This document shows positions 1-12,013 of a stretch of DNA of 64,000 nucleotides, piece by piece. The notes beneath the pieces are model-generated. The model did no database searches. It was not told the DNA's origin and saw only the letters and a program-made list of their open reading frames with translations. This stretch comes from Sporisorium sorghi (Eukaryota > Basidiomycota > Ustilaginomycetes > Ustilaginales > Ustilaginaceae): the NCBI GenBank assembly GCA_023212695.1, contig JALCCG010000072.1, positions 22,131 through 86,130 of the forward strand, given 5' to 3'. The position numbers and the translations under genes are program-made. Positions within the stretch are counted from its first letter, which is position 1, and each line of letters opens with the position of its first letter.

Positions 1-195
1 ACAAAAGTCTCGTTCGAAGCGGCCCACTCTTCGAGAAGACACAGCACCAATCCGCCGACTGCATGGCATGCAAGTCCAACTGCTGGGTGAATCCAACGAG
101 TCCAGGCACTCGAAGTCGTCCTCACAAGCTAGAGCAAATCCCGTTTCTCTGCCTGCTCTGCTTATTGATGCCGCTGTTGCTGGCTGATCTTGAAG

Positions 196-230
<35 letters not shown>

Positions 231-1012
231 CGCCGAGAAAAAGCGGCGAGTTTTCTCGACTCTTTCGGAAAGGCGCAGAATTTTTTATTTTTTATTTTTA
301 TTTTTTTTTTCTTTTCTTTTTGGGCGAGGTGTGGAGGCTTTTCCGTCTCTGCTGCTGTGGTGCCCGCTCGGCAACTTTTTTTTTTTGCTTTTGCGCACGT
401 CCCTCGAGGAGGAAAATTTTCTGGCCACAGAAGAGGCAGAGGGGAAGAAAGAGAAAGACGTCGGTGATCGAGCGGCCCAGCCAAGGCGGATTGCCGACTT
501 GACTCGTCGGCCTCTTTTCCGATAAGTTGGCAGCACTCTCTTCTGGCACGAGCCCAGTCGAACCAGAGCAAGTGCGAGGCAGAGCGTGGGGACGACGACC
601 TCCGTTTCTCAAAACTCAAATTCAAAGTCGAGCCAGACTCGCCTTTGCCGCTTGTCTGCCTGTGCCTTGCCCCGTGCAGTGCGGAAACCCCACAGCTTCC
701 TTCGCTGAAGGAGCAGCAGCCAGTCAGTGATTGGCTCGCCCGCAATCTTCACTCAACGTCAGATACAGACCAGCCTCGTCCGTTGCCACTCGGGCCTTCC
801 ATAACTATCCTAGGTTGCCTTTCACCTCTTCCCTCCTTTCACACCACCACCAAGTAACTCGCTGAGGTCACATTCAACGAGTCATATACCCTTCATCCCC
901 TACGGACAATCTCTTTATACTCTCCGCTCCTCTCCTTTCAAGAAGGCCCGAACATCTACACGTATCGTCACCGAGCACCTGCTTAGCACTCTAGCCTGCA
1001 TCCTACGACAAG
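1..1012. other. Upstream region of the dihydroxyacetone kinase gene
   Basis: No protein gene is supported here. The stretch holds a 33-base A run (196-228), several T-rich runs around 280-400, and then pyrimidine-rich, A/C-rich sequence typical of a fungal promoter and 5' leader up to the ATG at 1013. Open frames on both strands in 63-860 are lysine/phenylalanine-rich products of the homopolymers or low-complexity, with no recognisable domain. Confidence 0.6.
196..228. repeat. Poly-A tract of 33 bases
   Basis: An uninterrupted run of A, followed by T-rich runs (about 289-310 and 376-387). It lies about 800 bp upstream of the kinase ATG. Such poly(dA:dT) tracts can exclude nucleosomes in fungal promoters, but its exact length may not be reliable in an assembly. 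Confidence 0.9.
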
Positions 1013-3045
1013 ATGGCGACCAAGCACGTGTTTGACAGCTCTCACGGCCTCGTAGACCGCAACCTGCGAGGTACCGTGGCGCTCAACCCGGCTCTCCGAT
1101 AGTAAGTGCATCCACCTAGTGACCGCACTGGGATTCCCAGCTTTCAGTACTGCCAGTTGCTAGGAAGCGAGAATGGAGCAGGATCGCCTAGCGCATCTGC
1201 TCTGCAAGTTTTGGCCCCACGCATGTGCTCATTTCAGTCGCTGACGTCCGTTCTTCATTCGACTGTGACTCTCGGCTCTGCAGCTACGCCCCCCACAAGG
1301 TCGTCTTTGATCCTACGCACGACAACAAGAAGGTGGCCGTCATCTCTGGCGGTGGTGCCGGTCATGAGCCTGCTCAGGCTGGTTTCGTCGGCAAGGGCAT
1401 GCTCGCAGCTTGCATCTCCGGTGACATCTTTGCCTCGCCCTCGGCGGCTCAGATCTGCTCCGGAATCGACCTCATCAACCACGATGCCGGTGTGGTCATG
1501 GTCGTCAACAACTACACAGGCGACTGCCTCCACTTTGGTCTCGCTGCCGAGAAGGCCCGCGCTGCGATGGCCTATTCTGGCAAGCAGGGCGGTGGCGTCG
1601 AAGCCGTGATTGTCGCTGATGATGTCGCCGTCGGCCGAAAGCGCGGTGGTCTCGTTGGCCGACGTGGTCTGGCCGGCAACATCTTCACCTGCAAGATCCT
1701 CGGTGCTGGTTCCGACAAGGGCTTCGACGTCAAGCGCCTTGGCGAGCTCGGCCGCAACCTGATGGACAACATGGTCTCGATCGGCACCTCGCTCGACCAC
1801 TGCCACGTTCCCGGACGTCCCAAGGGCGACGAGGAGCGCGGTGCTCTCGCCGAAGAGGCCGCCGAGCTCGGCATGGGTATCCACAACGAGCCTGGTTTCA
1901 AGCACATGGACAAGAAGCCCGAGCCTGAGGCGCTCATTGGCGAGATGCTCGACCTGCTGCTCAACCCCAGCGATCAAGACCGTGCCTACACGCCCTTCGA
2001 CAAGGACGATGCGCCCGTTCTGTTCATCAACAACCTGGGTGGCATGAGCCAGCTCGAGATGAACGCCATCGCCGACCTCACCATCGAGCTGCTCGAGAGC
2101 AAATGGAGCCTGCACCCCTGCCGCGTGCTCAGCGGTCCTTATATGACCTCGCTCAACGCGCCTGGCTTTGGCATCTCGCTCATCAACCAGAAGCGCTTCG
2201 AGAAGAACACGGGCCAGAGCCTGCTCGAGCTGCTCGACTACCCCACCACCGCCTATTCGTGGCTCGGTGTGCAAACCGGCTGGGGCGGCTCGTCCGGCCA
2301 CCCACGCGACCGCAAGGCCGAGGAGAAGGAGGCCGCCGACCACCTCCAGTCGGTTCGCAAGGCCGGCGGATCGGTCAGTGGTCTCGCCGACCCTGGCGCA
2401 TCGTCCAACGGTCCAGCCAACGCGGACCCTGAGCTGGTCAAGAAGGCCATCATCGCTGCCTGCGACGCCACCGTCGAGATCGAGCCGACGCTGACGCGCT
2501 ACGACACGATTGTCGGTGACGGCGACTGCGGTGAGACGCTGGCTCAGGCCGGTAGCGAGGTCAAGAAGGCGCTCGAGAAGGGTGAGATCCCTGTCGACAA
2601 TGCTGCCGGTACGCTCATCGCCATCGGTGAGGTGCTCGAGTACGCCATGGGTGGCACCTCGGGAGCCATCTACGCGCTCTTCTTTGCCGGTCTGGTTCAG
2701 TCGCTGCTGTCGCGACCCAAGGGTATGCAGGCCGACTCCAAGGTGTGGGGCAAAGCGGCTCTGGATGCGCTCGAGAACCTGGGACGCTACACGCCTGCTC
2801 GTCCTGGTGACCGAACGCTGGTGGATGCGCTCGACCCCTTCTGCCGCGCTCTGGGTGCTGGCAAGTCGCTGGCCGAGGCGGTGGATGCGTCCAAGGTGGG
2901 TGCCGAGAAGACGCAGGCGATGACGCCGCGCCTGGGCCGAGCGACGTACGTGGGCAGCAAGGACCAGGGCGAGATGCCGCCTGACCCGGGTGCGTGGGGT
3001 ATCTGGGCACTCACTGACGGTCTCCGAAAGGGTCTGGGTCAGTGA
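1013..3045 (+). CDS. Dihydroxyacetone kinase (DhaK-DhaL type, ATP-dependent)
   Basis: Phosphorylates dihydroxyacetone to dihydroxyacetone phosphate with ATP, a cytosolic step of glycerol and dihydroxyacetone use and detoxification. Two exons: 1013-1101 and 1284-3045, with intron 1102-1283 (GTAAGT...CTGCAG) that restores a Tyr codon; spliced product 616 residues, the usual length for the single-chain eukaryotic enzyme. The N-terminal DhaK domain shows GGGAGHEPAQAGFVGKGML and GMGIHNEPG, whose His is expected to bind the substrate covalently. The C-terminal DhaL domain shows VGDGDCGETL (Asp residues that hold Mg-ATP) and GGTSGAIYALFF. The start was chosen because the first exon encodes the conserved N-terminal stretch ending VALNPALRYY. 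The gene stands alone. Assignment to the family is firm; which fungal paralogue (DAK1 or DAK2) is not determined. Confidence 0.95.
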
Positions 3046-4305
3046 ATGTGCGCAGGCCCTCTAGCGAATCGACTCGATATTATCTCTCCTAAATGTACAT
3101 AGCCACAACTACAAAGCAAAGCATGCTGTCACAATCTCTCGTGTTTCGATGTTCTGAAGACTGATGCTGCTGCGTATGAGGTGAAGAAGCTCTGCGCGAT
3201 ACAGTGTTCAGGTGGGGGTGCCAAGCAGATAGAAAGTGTGGGACTGCACAGCATACAGTAATTTACGCATCGCAATCTGCAAGCAACGGATGGAAAGCAT
3301 GTGTTTTTGCCGGCAGGGTTGTGGCTTCTACGGCAGAAGAGCGCAGATCTGCAGGAAAAGTTTTCTCTTTTTCCTTTTTCTGCCGTCGATCTGTTTATGT
3401 GGACCGTCGGCTGCTTGCTTGCAAGTCAAAACACGATACTGAAAAATGAGCTGTTCTCGTCATCGTTTTGACTGACTGACTGACTGGGACGACATCGCAC
3501 ATTGGATGATCACATGAGTGCATTTAGAGTGTGGCATCGCTGAGAGAGTGGAGAACAGGGTCAAGTCGATGCCGTCAAACTGCTGCTGCCGCCGCATTTT
3601 GAGGTCATGCCGTAGCCTGGGCAAGTGGGGCGTCATCGCTGTAAGGTTGCCGAGAGACCGAACAAGAATAGCATAGCAAAAACTCACAACGAGTGAGCGG
3701 CTTGAAGGCTTAGCTTGGCTCGCAAACGCCAAAGTGGAGAACAGAAAAAAAACGAGAAAAAAAAAAAAAAAAAAAAACCTGAAACAAACTCGAATCAATT
3801 CCAATCAGAATCAGAAATCAGACAAAGCGCAGCAGCTGCTCTCCTCCTCCTCCTCTTCCTTCTCTCCATCTCCATCTACACTCGTCAAGCAAACTCCCCA
3901 ATCCTCAAGCAAAGATACCGGCGATCGAGCCAAAGCCCATTCATACCCACCATTCCTCATCGCGATACCCCTAAATTTCGATTGTTCAAGAACACGCCCA
4001 CCTGCCTCGATCACGGAGCAAGTCCCACGCTCTTCACCTCAAGACTCGATCATCCCCCACTTGCATCGACAATAGCAACGGCATTTGATCGTGCTCAATC
4101 TCGACACGTTTGCTACATTTCTGGTCGAATCGTAGCTGTCAGAGCAGCTGGCTCAGATTCAATTCGGAACAAGATCGCCTCTGCTTAAAAGCTCATCGGC
4201 AAGTCGGCAACTCTGTCTCTCTTTTCTCCATCATCAAGAACACGGAGGAGCTGCAAATAGCCCATATCGACTCGGATCCAGCGACCGCATACATCAGCTC
4301 TCAAC
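3046..4305. other. Intergenic region with tandem GACT and poly-A
   Basis: About 1.26 kb between two same-strand genes. It contains the 3' end of the kinase gene, four tandem GACT units (3470-3486), an A-rich tract (about 3747-3777) and a CT-rich leader (3841-3880) before the DUF1769 gene. No coding region is supported; the small open frames are unrelated to known families as far as I can tell. Confidence 0.6.
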
Positions 4306-5519
4306 ATGCCTCGATTGAAAGTGCAGGTCGGCCCCGACCGCTTCCACATGGAAGACTGTCGTCTCAATGATACCCAACGACCCCACGAGATCGACACCGA
4401 GCGCTTTGTCGGTCGCGTCCTCGTTCGCATCCTCGACGCTCCAGGTGCCAAGGAAGGCGAGCCCGGCCGCGAGTACTTTGAAGGCCGTTCGCGCAAGTTT
4501 TGCATCCAGATCGAAGGACGCTTCAAGCAGCGATGGAACGGTAACGACATCCTTTTCGGTAGCGATTTCGACAAGTTTGTCGACTTTCCTCGCGCTCCCT
4601 TCAACGCCGGCATGCGCGTAGCCAAGTTCATCGACCCGTGCACCTTCTACGAGCTCCACCCAGATTCAGGTCGACCTTACATCATGTCGCCTTACATTGC
4701 CTGCATGAACACCGTGTGCGCCTGGCCTGCCCCCTCGCGTGCCCACGATGCTGTCGTGGTGCTCCGACACACCCACCGCGCCATCTCACCGGACACCTCT
4801 CGTCCATCGACGCCGCTCATCGATCCCGAGAAGTCCAACAAGAACCCGCAAAACGCCCTCGTCGCAAGTCCACGTGAGAGCGGCGACGAAGACGAAGGCG
4901 ACATCGTCCCGCGCGAATCGCTCGACCGTCGACGTAGCGTCACCGACAAGGGCGCTCAGGCAGCCGCAGCCAACAAGAAGAAGGGCTGGTTCTCTGGGCT
5001 TGGAGGTGGCGGCAGTGGTCACGTCAAGGAGGAGCGCGTCTTGAAAAAGTATTGGCGTTTCGTTGGCTTCAAGGACGACCCGCGTGTGCGTGCCTTGCTT
5101 GAAGCGCACCACGCCAAGCTGCACGGTGAGCGCCGTCCCTCGGAGGGTCACGCTGACTCGAGCCCGGACACTTCCGTGACCGCATCACACGCCGTGGTCC
5201 GCCAGGGCAGCATCGCCAGCGTCGGCTCCAACGACCTGCAGCACGGCCCAGCCGGCCAGACGCTCTCCTTCCTCGGAACCGGAAAGCGAGCCGAGATGGA
5301 CCACACACCGGATCGAGCGCTCACGCCCAACCACGGCTACGCGGGTGAAGAGATGCCCGCCTCGCCGCGCGTTGGCAGCGGAAGCTTCAATGGCATTGGC
5401 GCCAGCGAGATCGCCGCTGCTCCGCCTGCCAATGTCGATGAAGGCGAGGGCAAGAGCGGGCCTGCGCTGGTAGCTCCCAAACCCAAGCTTGGTGTTGCTG
5501 CGCCGCTCGATGATGCCGA

Positions 5520-5552
<33 letters not shown>

Positions 5553-6150
5553 GCCCGCTCCTTCTTCGACTGTTCCGACTTGGTCGTCTTCGGCGGGCAA
5601 CAGTGCTGCTTCTAAGCCGGCGCCGCTGGCGCGCATCGCCACGTCGGTGCGTCACGAGATGGAAGAGTCGGCCAAATCGGACGGACTCAAGGATGGCGAT
5701 TTCAAGCTGGCCGATACGCTGGCGCACACGCACATCAGCCGAAGCGCCAGCGCTCAAGGTAGCGCCAACGGCGCCGCTGGTGCTGCTGCTGCAACCAGCA
5801 CCAAGCTCGACGAGCAGCTGGGACCGTGGCGCTTTGCCGACCCTGGCACCGACATGATCGAAGACAACGCCTTCATCTTTACGACCCAGTCGTTCCCCGT
5901 GCCGCGTCGACGCAAGCATTTCGCCTCGGACAAGAACCGGCTCGACTTCCACTACGATCCCGATGTCGTCTATGGCGCTTCGTTTTTCACGGATGCGATG
6001 GACTTCAACACGTTCAATCTGGGCATTGGACCGGTCAAGCTCAACATTGCCAAGTGGTTCAAGGACATGCCGGTGCGGTATACGCTTCGAAGCACGACGG
6101 ATGAGAACCTCACGTTTGCCACGATCAGCTTCCAGCTTGTAGACGAGTAG
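4306..6150 (+). CDS. DUF1769 (UPF0590) family protein, function unknown
   Basis: Intronless, 614 residues. The N-terminal 120 residues carry the fungal DUF1769 core, including RSRKFCIQIEGRFKQRWNG followed by a FGSDFDKF motif, and a second conserved block lies at the C-terminal 110 residues (GPWRFADPGTDMIEDN; then VPRRRKHF and the segment with FFTDAMDFNTFNLGIGPVKL). Between them is a long, low-complexity linker rich in Ser, Ala, Pro and Gly, with an alanine run encoded by a GCT repeat near 5521-5553. No signal peptide or clear membrane segment is seen. The family is widespread in fungi but has no established biochemical role, so none is given here. The split of the conserved core by a disordered linker is the main visible oddity. 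The start is the first ATG, which leads directly into conserved sequence. Confidence 0.85.
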
Positions 6151-6251
6151 AACCGGCGGAGTTGGATGGCGTTAAAGGTTTCTTTAATCATAGACTTGAC
6201 ATTTGCAAGAAAGCGAGTGCGATCGAAGCAGTGTGTGCGAGAGAGAGCGGG

Positions 6252-7049
6252 TCACTTGCCCTGGGCGGCGCCCTTTGCGAGGTCCTTGTCGAGCTGCAAC
6301 TGTTTCGCCTCCCTCGCGAGCTTCATCTGCTTCTTCTTGGCCACCGTGTTGAAGTAAGTGCCGAGGATGAAGCGGATGAAGGTGAAGAAGGGCTCCCACA
6401 CCACCGCGGGGAGGTAGTTCTGAGCCACGGCGATGGTGATGGGGCTCGTGGACCAGGTGACCTTCATCACGGGCCAGAAAGCCGCTTTAACCGCGCGCTT
6501 GATGTTCTCGACCCCGCGTGCGCCGTTGATGTACGCCATGCAGGTGAGGTACACTGCGTTGGCGAAGACGGAGACGGTGAGGTTGGACGTGATGATCTGG
6601 AGGATCTTGTCGCGCGTCGTTGTGCGCCCGGCGAAGGCGCGCTGGAGGAGGCCGGTGAGGACGTGGCCCATGGGAGCCGAGATCAACGTGCCGTACAGGA
6701 ACATCTTGAACGCGCGCTCGTTGATGCCCAACTTGGCGGCGTAGGCTTGGAGCAGAGCGACGGGGTTGTGCGCAGCGTCGCGCTTCTTCTCGTCCACCGA
6801 GCCAGCGGTGGTGGGGGGCGCAACGGCCGCAAAGTGCCCCGCAAGCACCTCGCCCAGCGCTGACAGCACGCCGGAGGTGATCATCCTGTCAAATGCACTT
6901 GAGTGTGAGCTTCTTTTGTAGGTGCGCAGGATGGAGGTGTGAGGGAAAACTTACTTTGTGCGCAGCGGGTTGGCCGCCAGCGCCGAAAGATACCCCACCA
7001 GCAAGGGGTTCGTCGTCAGCGGCGACGGCTTCGATACTACGGTCGACAT
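6252..7049 (-). CDS. Mpv17/PMP22 family membrane protein
   Basis: Two exons on the minus strand: 7049-6955 and 6885-6252, with a 69-base intron (GTAAGT...GACAG); product 242 residues. The C-terminal half carries the Mpv17/PMP22 signature region: FWPVMKVTWSTSPITIAVAQ followed by NYLPAVVWEPFFTFIRFILG, and the protein has several hydrophobic segments, as expected for this four-helix family. Members sit in the inner mitochondrial or peroxisomal membrane and are thought to form small-solute channels; which organelle applies is not clear from the sequence. The first exon (MSTVVSKPSPLTTNPLLVGY) supplies the family's conserved N-terminal helix, which is why I prefer it to the internal ATG at 6884. 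The gene is divergent from Prp19, with about 1.1 kb between them. Confidence 0.85.
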
Positions 7050-8161
7050 GACTGTTGAGGTGAAGAAACGAGATGGTGGTGCGAAGGCAAGGTCAGTCGA
7101 AGCTGTGTGTCAACGAAAATTTGGAGGGCGCTCGGACATGGCCGATGTTGTTCGTTTTCGGCAGCTCGGCCGGACGCGCGATCGACATTGTGCTCCTGAT
7201 TGATGGGTGTGACCATCCAGCTTTGATGTGCAAGCTGCGATTCGTCGTCGAGCATATAGCCTCCTATGCCATGCACTTGGCCGTACTCACCTTTTGATGG
7301 TATTCGAGTATGCGGGGATGGCTTGGTGGCTCGGAGACGCGAGATAAGAGGAGGGTTCTCGACGCGATTCACCGCAAGTCTCGAGATGTGCACAACGTGA
7401 TGGTGATGATGGAAGCTTGACTGGTGAACCAAGCTCTCAAGCCACACTGTTGCGACTCTCTCCGCAGTCTTGTGCCTTGAAAACGTGCATTCTCTCTCGC
7501 TTTGCAATGAGCGGGCGCTCGGTACACCGTCCCTCGGTCGCGTAACCGGAATACCCGGTCCAACTCGCCTTCTTCCCCACACTCGGTCGGCTGCTGGCAC
7601 TGCAGTCGTAGCTCGCCGGTCACTTTGCCATCCAGATACAGTAGGCTTTGTCAACACGAGCCTCGGTCGTCAAAGCGTGGCAGCTCCAAAGCCGACTAAC
7701 CTTGATCTTCTTTGACCGCAAGAGCACTCCAACACGGACTCGAGAAGCCACACGCTGACAACAGCAGCATTACATTCCGGACCACGTGTATGACGGCTAC
7801 TCAGCGCTTTGCCCCAGGATGTAGCCAGCAGCTCACGGCCAACACTTGTCTTCTTTGCAGCAAATGCGGGGAAAACAGAGCTAAGAAAGCGCGCGCGTTT
7901 GCCGTAAGAGGCGCGCGCGGCTGTCGGCTGCAGGGACAGTGTCAAATCGGGCCCGATGCGAAATCCTTCGTACTTGCCGCGCGATCATCTCGTGCGATAC
8001 AGAAGCACAGACGTAAAAACTGGCCTGGCGCGACGCGAAGTCTCGTCCAACAACTTTTTTTTTTGGAAGACTTCTTTCTGTCTCTCGCTTCTGATCGACA
8101 CCATCCATCTCTTCACTGACTCTCTTAGCATCTACCGCACAAGGCGAGGCTACAGCACAAG
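7050..8161. other. Intergenic region between divergent Mpv17-like and Prp19 genes
   Basis: Holds the promoters of both genes. I see no conserved coding sequence; the longer open frames on both strands are compositionally random. A T run near 8055-8063 lies about 100 bp upstream of the Prp19 ATG. Confidence 0.55.
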
Positions 8162-10130
8162 ATGTTCTGTGCGAGTAAGTATGCTTCTGAGGCTCACCCG
8201 CTCGCTTGCACAGCTGCTGACTTTGATTCGTCTTGATCCAACAGTCTCAGGAGAGCCGCCCAAGGTGCCAGTCGTCTCCAAAAAGAGCGGTCTCGTCTAC
8301 GAACAGCGTCTCATCCACAAGTACATCAACGACAATGGCAAGGATCCCGTCACGGGCGATACGCTCGAACTGGACGATCTGATCGAGATCAAGTCAAGTA
8401 AGTTTCTTTCTGCATAGCATCTGGGGATCGTGCGGCGGTGCCAGGCAACAAAGGATGAAATCGCTTTCTCAAAAAAAACTACATATCAACTAGAAGCTGT
8501 TGATGAGCCTCCGGGCGACGACTATACCACGAGTTCTGACCACCCACTCGCGACACGAGCACGCACCAGTCGCACGATCTCACGATCTCGAGTGCTTCTC
8601 AAGCCAACTGCTGAGCAACACATTCTGACACGTGTTTCCTTTTTGTCAATCGCTTTTGCTGCCATCGCAGGTCCCAAGACGGCAGTTCCACGTCCACCAC
8701 AGCACAGCTCGATCCCATCGTTGCTCACCTCGCTGCAAAACGAATATGACGCCATCGTCCTCGAAACGTTCACGCTCAAAAAGCACTACGACAACTTGCG
8801 GCAGGAACTGGCGCACGCTCTGTATGCCAACGATGCCAGCGCACGAGTAATCGCAAGATTGCTCAACGAGCGGGATCAGGCACGCGAAGCACTCGCCAGC
8901 ATCCAAGGCACCATCGGCGCAGGGCCCTCTTGTTCGCGAGCCGCGCAAGACGTCGAGATGTCCGACTCGACGCCGCATGCCGAAAACGGTTCGAGTGGCG
9001 CTGCTGCTGCTTCTGCGAGCGGTCTTCCGGCCGACGTGGTCGAGATCATCGACTCGACCGCACAGCGATTGTTTCCGCAGCGAAAGGCCAAGTCGAAGCG
9101 CAAGGCGCCCGAAGGATACGCTACGCCGGCTACCGTGGCCGAGTTTGCAGAGGTGCAGAGCCTGCCCTCGATGCACCACGCCAAGCCGGCCGGCGTGTCG
9201 TGCCTCGCACTGTCGGCGGATGGCAACGTGCTCGTCACGGGCGGGAATGACAAGAATGTGCAGGTGTATGATCGCAAGGAGGACCAGGTGCTCGCAACGC
9301 TCAAGGGCCACACCAAGCGCATCACCCGCGTCGCCGTCACTGGCGTCTCGGACGCGCCCATCGGCGCTGACGCGGCTACGGACGCAGCTGCACTGCCCAA
9401 CTTGATTGTCTCTGCGAGCGAAGACGGCAAGGTGAAAGTGTGGGCGACTACGGGCGCAACGGGGGCCAAGTCGCAGGCGTACGCGCTGTCCAGCACCGCA
9501 GACGCGCACAAGGGCGAAGTGACGGGCATCGACATCCACCCCTCGGAGGCGCTCTACGGATCGGCGGGTCGCGACGGCACGCTCTCGCTGCGCTCGCTCG
9601 CCGACGGATCCGAACTGCTGCGCATCGATCCTCAGCTGGGCGACGCGTACGAATCGTTCGCCTTCCACCCGGACGGCCAGCTGGCAGCGACGGGCACGTC
9701 GACGGGTGCGATCCGCATCTGGGACGTGAAATCAGGCGCCAACGCATCCAACATCCAGACCGACCTGCCCGGTCGCGTCAGCTCGCTCCACTTTAGCGAG
9801 AACGGCTACTACCTGGCAGCAGCGAGCGACCAGGGCAAGGCGGTCGAGGTGTGGGATCTGCGCAAACTCACTGCGGTCGCCAAACTGACTGTGGAGGAAG
9901 AGGATGAAGATGCGAAGAGCGGCGTATCGGCAGTGCGGTTCGATCCGTCGCTGCAGTTCTTGGCCGTGGCGACGGATAGTGTCAATGTGTATGCGAACAA
10001 GTCGTGGAACCACTTGGTCAAGGTGGATGGGACGCAGAAGCTGACGGGGCTGGCATGGGATGCGAGGGATGGCAGGGTGGTGGTTTCCAGCCTCGACCGC
10101 ACCGTGCGCACGTTTGGCGTGGCTGCTTGA
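8162..10130 (+). CDS. PRP19: Pre-mRNA-processing factor 19 (U-box E3 ubiquitin ligase, WD40)
   Basis: Core subunit of the Prp19/NineTeen complex, which activates the spliceosome and has ubiquitin ligase activity in the nucleus. Three exons: 8162-8174, 8245-8397 and 8671-10130; introns 8175-8244 and 8398-8670 both have GTAAG donors and CAG acceptors. Product 541 residues. The N-terminus MFCAISGEPPKVPVVSKKSG and the following LVYEQRLIHKYI are the Prp19 U-box; the segment LLTSLQNEYDAIVLETFTLK with the helices after it is the tetramerisation coiled coil (about residues 65-145); the C-terminal half has about seven WD40 repeats (for example VLVTGGNDKNVQVYDRKE). The first exon has only 13 coding bases, so a gene finder could easily miss it. 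Family assignment is firm. Confidence 0.95.
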
Positions 10131-10460
10131 TGCGACCCTTTCGGTAACCGTTGTAGTGATTCATTTCAATGCGATATCTGCACATGGCGTGCAAGCTGAA
10201 CAGAGCTTACTGTGCTTGCGTACCAAGAGACCTGCTCGGAGATGTCGAGCGGCTGTCAAGTTGCTGTCATGCGAGGACTGGCAGGAGAAAGCAGAGTAAG
10301 AATTTTGGGGCATCTTTTTCTCGTGTCAAATTTTGGGTCCTTATTTCGTAGAATTTCGATTCCTCTTCTCGAGGGGAAGTTATGGCAGAGTGGCGCCGTT
10401 CCCCAGCATGGTGGACCTTGGTTTACGTGAACGACAAGGACAACGACGAGGAACAGCATG

Positions 10461-10497
<37 letters not shown>

Positions 10498-10583
10498 AAG
10501 GAAAAAAAAGACGGGGGATGGGAAAAAAGGCGGAGCGGGAAAGAGGGCCGCCGCGTCCCACCATGGGGGACTTTGGTTTAAGG

Positions 10584-10650
<67 letters not shown>

Positions 10651-12013
10651 AGGAAGAAAAAGCCGCGGGATGTGAAAAACGGCGGATCGGAAAAGCCGTC
10701 CGACGCTTCGCGGCTGGGATCGTCCAAGGGAAAGGCTCCGAACGAGTGGCTCGCTTCCAGGACAAAGTCGAAATCGGCTACGATCTTTTTTTTTTTTTTT
10801 TTTTCCATCTTTTCGTCATCAGAGGTGACATTCTCCAAATGGTGACCCCGTGCTCCAGTACCTTTTTTCGGTCTTGGTGTTTCCTGCAAACGTCCGCGGA
10901 GGAGGAGGTGGAGCAGCAGCAGCAGCAGCAGCAACAACGACAAGCATCCGCAGAATCATGTCGCTTGTCTCCGGATGTGCAGAAGCGAGCGACAAAGTAG
11001 GGTAGACTCGGCTCGCCAAAGGAAATATTTTTAAAGAAAAAAATAAAATAAAATAAAAAATAATTCAACTCCAGCCGGTCCAGTGACGTCTTCCGAGACC
11101 GGTGCAAGAATTCTTTTTTTTTTTAAACTGTGTTAGGAAAAGTTCCATTCCATTCCGTTTTGCAACAGTCAACCTGGCTGACGATTCTTGGTCACACTAC
11201 TTGATCACACAAGGTGCGAACGCTCTCGGACCAAAAGAATAGAGTGCTGTGATGTGATCTCCCTGTCAAAAAGAGCCGACAGCAGCGAGCGCACTGTAAA
11301 CCCTGAGCTGCTTTTCTACAGCACTCTTTCCTCTTTACCCACCGAATATGTAATTTCAAGCGAATTTGGAAGCATGAAAGTTCAGCACGTTATCGAAGCG
11401 TTTTCGACTTGAACCTTTAGCTCAGTCTCCGCCAAATGAATCAAAGCGTTCTTCCCGACTTTCTCTCTTGTTCTCGCACCACCACCACCACCACCAGCAC
11501 TCTTCGATTCATCATCCAATCACACTTGACCGGTCATTTCCGACAGAGCATCGTTCCTCTGTCCTCCGACCCATTGTTCTCTCCTCGACGCACATCGCAT
11601 TTAATCGGTTTTCACTCGATTCACCTCGCACTTCGGCGATATCATCAACACTCCCACCACGTCGTGCCCACGCCTCCAACTTGCACTTCATTTCAAGGCT
11701 TCCCACGCCGCGCTCGCTCGCTGCACACAACCTCAGTGCTCACCGACTTGTGGCATTCATCCCTAGTGGGCTGTCCCCACCCACAAACGGCTCAACGAGG
11801 TCTTAGCTCCAAAACAGCTTGAGAGCTTCCATCTCTTCCACAGCACCGCACCATCCTCTCTGCCAAACGCGCACACTCATCCGTCCAAAGCACAAACCAG
11901 GGTGAGACCACCTTCAGGTCACCACCTCCTTTGCTGATCGCCTCACAGACCAGGGGCTTCTGCCCTACATCTGCCCCCACTCGATACCCTCCGAGCACAC
12001 TCGTACAGTCACC
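10131..12013. other. Gene-poor region with long poly-A runs and long leader of the Zn2Cys6 gene
   Basis: Nearly 1.9 kb without a convincing gene. The first half is dominated by A runs of 36 (10461-10496) and 65 bases (10584-10648) and a T run (about 10786-10804). The second half (11430-12013) is CT- and CA-rich, including a CAC repeat near 11479-11492, and looks like the promoter and 5' leader of the transcription factor that begins at 12014. Open frames through the homopolymers encode only poly-Lys or poly-Phe stretches. Confidence 0.6.
10402..10703. repeat. Imperfect direct duplication around two poly-A runs (probable assembly artefact)
   Basis: The sequence before the first A run (about 10402-10430, with catggtggaccttggttta) recurs in degraded form before the second (about 10556-10583), and the sequence after the second A run (about 10649-10703) resembles that after the first (about 10497-10548). 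The inner copies are enriched in G compared with the outer ones. This pattern fits two contig ends that each lose quality past the same homopolymer and were joined instead of merged. A true tandem duplication is the alternative. Confidence 0.6.

Noticed and set aside
190..525. Lys/Phe-rich open frame through the first poly-A tract
   Set aside because: Composed of homopolymer translation; not a credible gene.
10458..11000. Open frame through the poly-A runs at 10.5 kb
   Set aside because: Poly-Lys translation across a probable assembly artefact.
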